Below, piece by piece: positions 31,766 through 33,970 of a stretch of 33,970 bases of DNA (its first letter is position 1; every line of letters starts with the position of its first letter). Under the pieces are notes generated by a model. The model searched no databases and was not told the origin of the DNA. It saw only the letters and a list, made by a program, of their open reading frames with translations. Source of the DNA: Oscillospiraceae bacterium (GTDB taxonomy: Bacteria; Bacillota; Clostridia; Oscillospirales; CAG-272); NCBI GenBank assembly GCA_015064695.1, contig SVRS01000026.1, positions 1 through 33,970 of the forward strand, read 5' to 3'. The position numbers and the translations under genes were made by a program.

Positions 31766-33271
31766 ATGAAGAAACTGTTGTGCCTGCTTCTGGCCGGACT
31801 CATGCTGACCAGCGTCGTGGCCTGTGCCAAGCCCGACGAAACACCTGATGATACCAAGGCAAACACCGCGGAGAACGGCGATGCCGAGACGGGGGACCCC
31901 GCCTATTCTCTCGGCCTGCCCTCTGACCTGCGCTTTGGTAACAGCAAGGTCAGTATCCTCTACCCTAAGAACACCAACTTTGATAGCGAGATCTACATCG
32001 AAAAGCTGGGCTCGGGCGTTGTCCCCGACTCGGTTTATGAGCGCAACGTGGCCCTGGAGGAACGGCTTGCCGTGAAGCTGGAGTGCAACGAGAGCGAAGA
32101 TGTTATGGGGGACTTGACCCAGGATATTCAGAGCGGTCTGGGTGATTTCGACATCATAGCCAACACCACCCATACCACCGTTCCCGGCGTTGTTGAGGGT
32201 AAGTTCCTCAATCTGACCAAGCTGGAGAACATCGACCTGGACAAGGCCTATTGGTCTGATGGATATAGTGAGATGGTTACCTTTACTGAGGACAATATGC
32301 AGTTCCTGGCCTCGGGCTCCGTCGCTATTTCCATGTATCGCCTGATGTACATGACCCTGTACAATAAGTCTTTGTTCGTAGATAACCGGATTCCCGACCT
32401 CTACGATACCGTCGTGAGCGGAGACTGGACTTTGGATAAGCAGCTTCAAATCTCCAAGGACCATTATGTGGATGCCGACGGTGACGGCGCTGTTTCGGAA
32501 GGTGACTTCTACGGCTTCGTGACCGGTAACTGTGTCTCCGTGGATCCTTACATGGTGGCGACCGATACACACCTGATCATCCGAGAAGCCGATAGCGGTG
32601 ATTTGGTCTATAATGAAGAGGCCAATGCCAAGCTGTCCGACGTCTGTGACAAGGTCCAGATGCTTTACAACGATGCCTCTACCTATTGCTATGATGGAGC
32701 CGATAACGATGACGTTTTCACCACGAATATCATCAACCACTTTACCAGCGAGAACGCCCTTATGATCACCTCCCGCTTCGTGCAGATGGAGATGAATTAC
32801 GCTGACCTGGCTCCCATGTCCTACGGTATCGCCCCCATGCCTAAGTTCGATACCAACCAGAAGAGTTATTTCTCCTACGTGCAGGACCAGGTAACCGGTC
32901 TCGGTATTTCCTCGGTAATCGGTGATCCTGAGCGTCAGGAAATGTGTGCCGCCGTGCTGGAGACCATGGCCTACTACAGCAACCTGCTGGTTCGTCCCGC
33001 CTACTACGACACCGCTCTTTCCGAGCGCTATATGCAGGACCCCCAGTCCAAGGAGATCCTGGACCTCATTTTCGACACCGTGTATTTTGACTTCTCCTCT
33101 ACCTGTGCCAATATGCTGACTGTTGTTACCCGTGATTCTCTCCGTGGTCTGTTGTCCGATACCACCAATACCATCGCATCCACCACCAAGACCTGGGGGA
33201 AGAGCATCAAGAATAGCATGGCATCCATCAACAGAAAGCTGGAGAGAATTGCTATGAATCAAAATCAGTAA
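31766..33271 (+). CDS. Orphan extracellular solute-binding lipoprotein with EF-hand-like loop
   Basis: This is a 501-residue surface lipoprotein: signal peptide, lipobox VVAC with Cys20, an acidic linker to about 46, then a solute-binding fold (KVSILYPKNTNFDSEIYIEKL; NVALEERLAVKLECNES). I chose the ATG at 31766 (MKK), ten bases after AAGGAG, over an upstream in-frame ATG at 31670/31742. Residues 236-247 read DADGDGAVSEGD, an EF-hand/dockerin-like calcium loop, which calcium-bound members of this family also show in their large lobe. No permease or ATPase gene follows within the 700 bases to the window edge, so its transporter partners lie elsewhere or it shares the importer at 896-6945. Confidence 0.85.
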   Translation: MKKLLCLLLAGLMLTSVVACAKPDETPDDTKANTAENGDAETGDPAYSLGLPSDLRFGNSKVSILYPKNTNFDSEIYIEKLGSGVVPDSVYERNVALEERLAVKLECNESEDVMGDLTQDIQSGLGDFDIIANTTHTTVPGVVEGKFLNLTKLENIDLDKAYWSDGYSEMVTFTEDNMQFLASGSVAISMYRLMYMTLYNKSLFVDNRIPDLYDTVVSGDWTLDKQLQISKDHYVDADGDGAVSEGDFYGFVTGNCVSVDPYMVATDTHLIIREADSGDLVYNEEANAKLSDVCDKVQMLYNDASTYCYDGADNDDVFTTNIINHFTSENALMITSRFVQMEMNYADLAPMSYGIAPMPKFDTNQKSYFSYVQDQVTGLGISSVIGDPERQEMCAAVLETMAYYSNLLVRPAYYDTALSERYMQDPQSKEILDLIFDTVYFDFSSTCANMLTVVTRDSLRGLLSDTTNTIASTTKTWGKSIKNSMASINRKLERIAMNQNQ

Positions 33272-33383
33272 TTCACACCGGATTGAAATGACCCCCGCAA
33301 GCCAAAGCGTGTTATTCCTATCGGAGAAATAAAATAATGTTCGGTAGGAGCGAATATCCGAGCAAACTCAGCGGTTCGCCCGC

Positions 33384-33402
33384 GGGAGACCGCAGGTCTC
33401 CC
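33384..33402. repeat. GC-rich hairpin of an interspersed-repeat type
   Basis: GGGAGACC and GGTCTCCC are a perfect 8-bp stem with a three-base loop. The surrounding CGCCCGCGG...CCCCTAC resembles short dispersed elements of gut Clostridia. No second copy was found in this window. The stretch 33272-33443 has no gene. Confidence 0.4.
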
Positions 33403-33443
33403 CTACGGATAAGCAAAATCTGCTCCGCAGAAAACAAATAATA

Positions 33444-33477
33444 AGCCCCGACAGATTTTCAATGATCTGTCGGGGCT
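33444..33477. terminator. Terminator between converging genes
   Basis: A perfect 13-bp stem AGCCCCGACAGAT/ATCTGTCGGGGCT with an eight-base loop. On the minus strand it is followed by TTATTATTTGTTTT, which fits termination of the small membrane protein gene; it may also stop the solute-binding gene. Confidence 0.8.
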
Positions 33478-33481
33478 CAAT

Positions 33482-33676
33482 TTATATCCGATATTCTCCA
33501 AATAAATAACTGCATAAGCAATATATCCCAAGGATTAGCGCAGTGGGAATCGCTATGAGTAATATTCTAAGAAGTAGCCTTAATCCTTTACTACGTATAT
33601 TTTTTATTCTATCATCGCATTTCGATTCAAAGGGCTTGAACAAAATTGTAAGAATAAGTTCCAGAATATCTTCCAT
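33482..33676 (-). CDS. Small single-helix membrane protein, hypothetical
   Basis: This is a 64-residue protein starting MEDILELILTILF. I chose the ATG at 33676 because GGAGG lies five bases upstream; the frame is open further up to 33757 but through repeat-like DNA. The N-terminal half is amphipathic, then there is a basic stretch (RIKNIRSKGLRLLLR) and one membrane helix (ILLIAIPTALILGIYCLCSYLF). It is AT-rich compared with its neighbours, a possible sign of a different origin. A terminator follows directly. I do not recognise a family. Confidence 0.55.
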   Translation of the reverse strand: MEDILELILTILFKPFESKCDDRIKNIRSKGLRLLLRILLIAIPTALILGIYCLCSYLFGEYRI

Positions 33677-33781
33677 AATTCCTCCATTGCCGTTTGTCGC
33701 CAGCTTCGCCTTTGTATTACGGCGTTGCTTGCAACGCGGGCTTCGTGCAAAGCCCATACCCCTAAAGTCGAACGCATCCTA

Positions 33782-33839
33782 AGGCTCCCTCCGGGAGGGA
33801 GCTGTCAGCGGCGCTTGCCGCGGCTGACTGAGGGAGAGT
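33782..33839 (+). repeat. Interspersed palindromic repeat, copy 2 (first copy at 715)
   Basis: Starts AGGCTCCCTCCGGGAGGGAG, then CAGCGGCGCTTGCCGCGGCTG, then ACTGAGGGAGAG. It matches 715-773 in reverse. The rest of the window end (33840-33970) holds hairpins GCCCAC/GTGGGC (33909-33923) and CGCGTAG/CTACGCG (33942-33961) and no gene. Confidence 0.75.
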
Positions 33840-33970
33840 TCGTTACAATGAGTTTAGGGAACCTCTAAAAATTCATCGCATGGAGAATCGACGGAATCTT
33901 TTCCGTTTGCCCACGAAGTGGGCGCTTCACCAAAAATCCTTCGCGTAGACTCCACTACGCGCGCGGACTT

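Noticed and set aside
31628..33262. 544-codon open frame opposite the solute-binding gene
   Set aside because: It is the mirror of a clear coding gene, rich in His/Gly/Val as expected for an antisense frame, and lacks a ribosome site.

Overview
The window looks like a chromosomal segment of an uncultured, probably gut-associated clostridial Firmicute. Pointers are strong AGGAGG ribosome sites, many lipobox-bearing lipoproteins as in a single-membrane cell, an RNase M5/DUF4093 gene, XRE regulators, and interspersed GC-rich palindromic repeats of a kind common in Oscillospirales-like genomes. The taxon is inferred from these features only. No tRNA, rRNA, CRISPR array or transposase gene was seen.

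Layout. 1-398: 5' part of an XRE regulator running off the left edge. 399-895: promoter, repeats and a terminator. 896-6945 (minus strand): a four-gene sugar importer operon (binding protein, MalF-like and MalG-like permeases, CUT1 ATPase with a very long C-terminus). 7282-19392 (plus strand): a corrinoid methyl-transfer locus. It holds a UROD-family protein, a GH123-like secreted lipoprotein, a jelly-roll lipoprotein, a UROD N-terminal fragment, a 415-residue UROD-like protein, a B12-binding corrinoid protein, two more UROD-family methyltransferases (one with the full MtaA-type zinc motif), a DUF2284 cysteine-rich protein and a ferredoxin/ASKHA corrinoid reactivase. 19507-26805 (plus): an ABC exporter followed by four tandem paralogous lipoproteins of the endonuclease/exonuclease/phosphatase (EEP) fold, each with an extra N-terminal domain. 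26860-27190: a duplicated terminator-bearing repeat. 27190-28047 (minus): an XRE protein with a glycine-pentad hydrophobic repeat. 28155-31394 (minus): trhP-like U32 protein, DUF2752, uppP and RNase M5. 31766-33271 (plus): an orphan solute-binding lipoprotein with an EF-hand-like loop. 33272-33970: repeats and one small membrane protein gene.

How it may fit together. The B12 protein, the substrate-type UROD proteins, the MtaA-like protein and the reactivase make a nearly complete corrinoid-dependent demethylation pathway. No tetrahydrofolate methyltransferase is present, and the MtaA-like protein suggests a thiol methyl acceptor. The same strand carries a GH123-like glycosidase and carbohydrate-binding-like lipoprotein, and a sugar importer is divergent to it. 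This suggests, as a hypothesis only, that the methyl donor comes from a glycan or glycoconjugate released at the cell surface. The EEP lipoprotein array next door could remove phosphoryl or phosphodiester groups outside the cell.

A family of 100-200 bp palindromic elements sits in at least five intergenic gaps, three of them inside operons.
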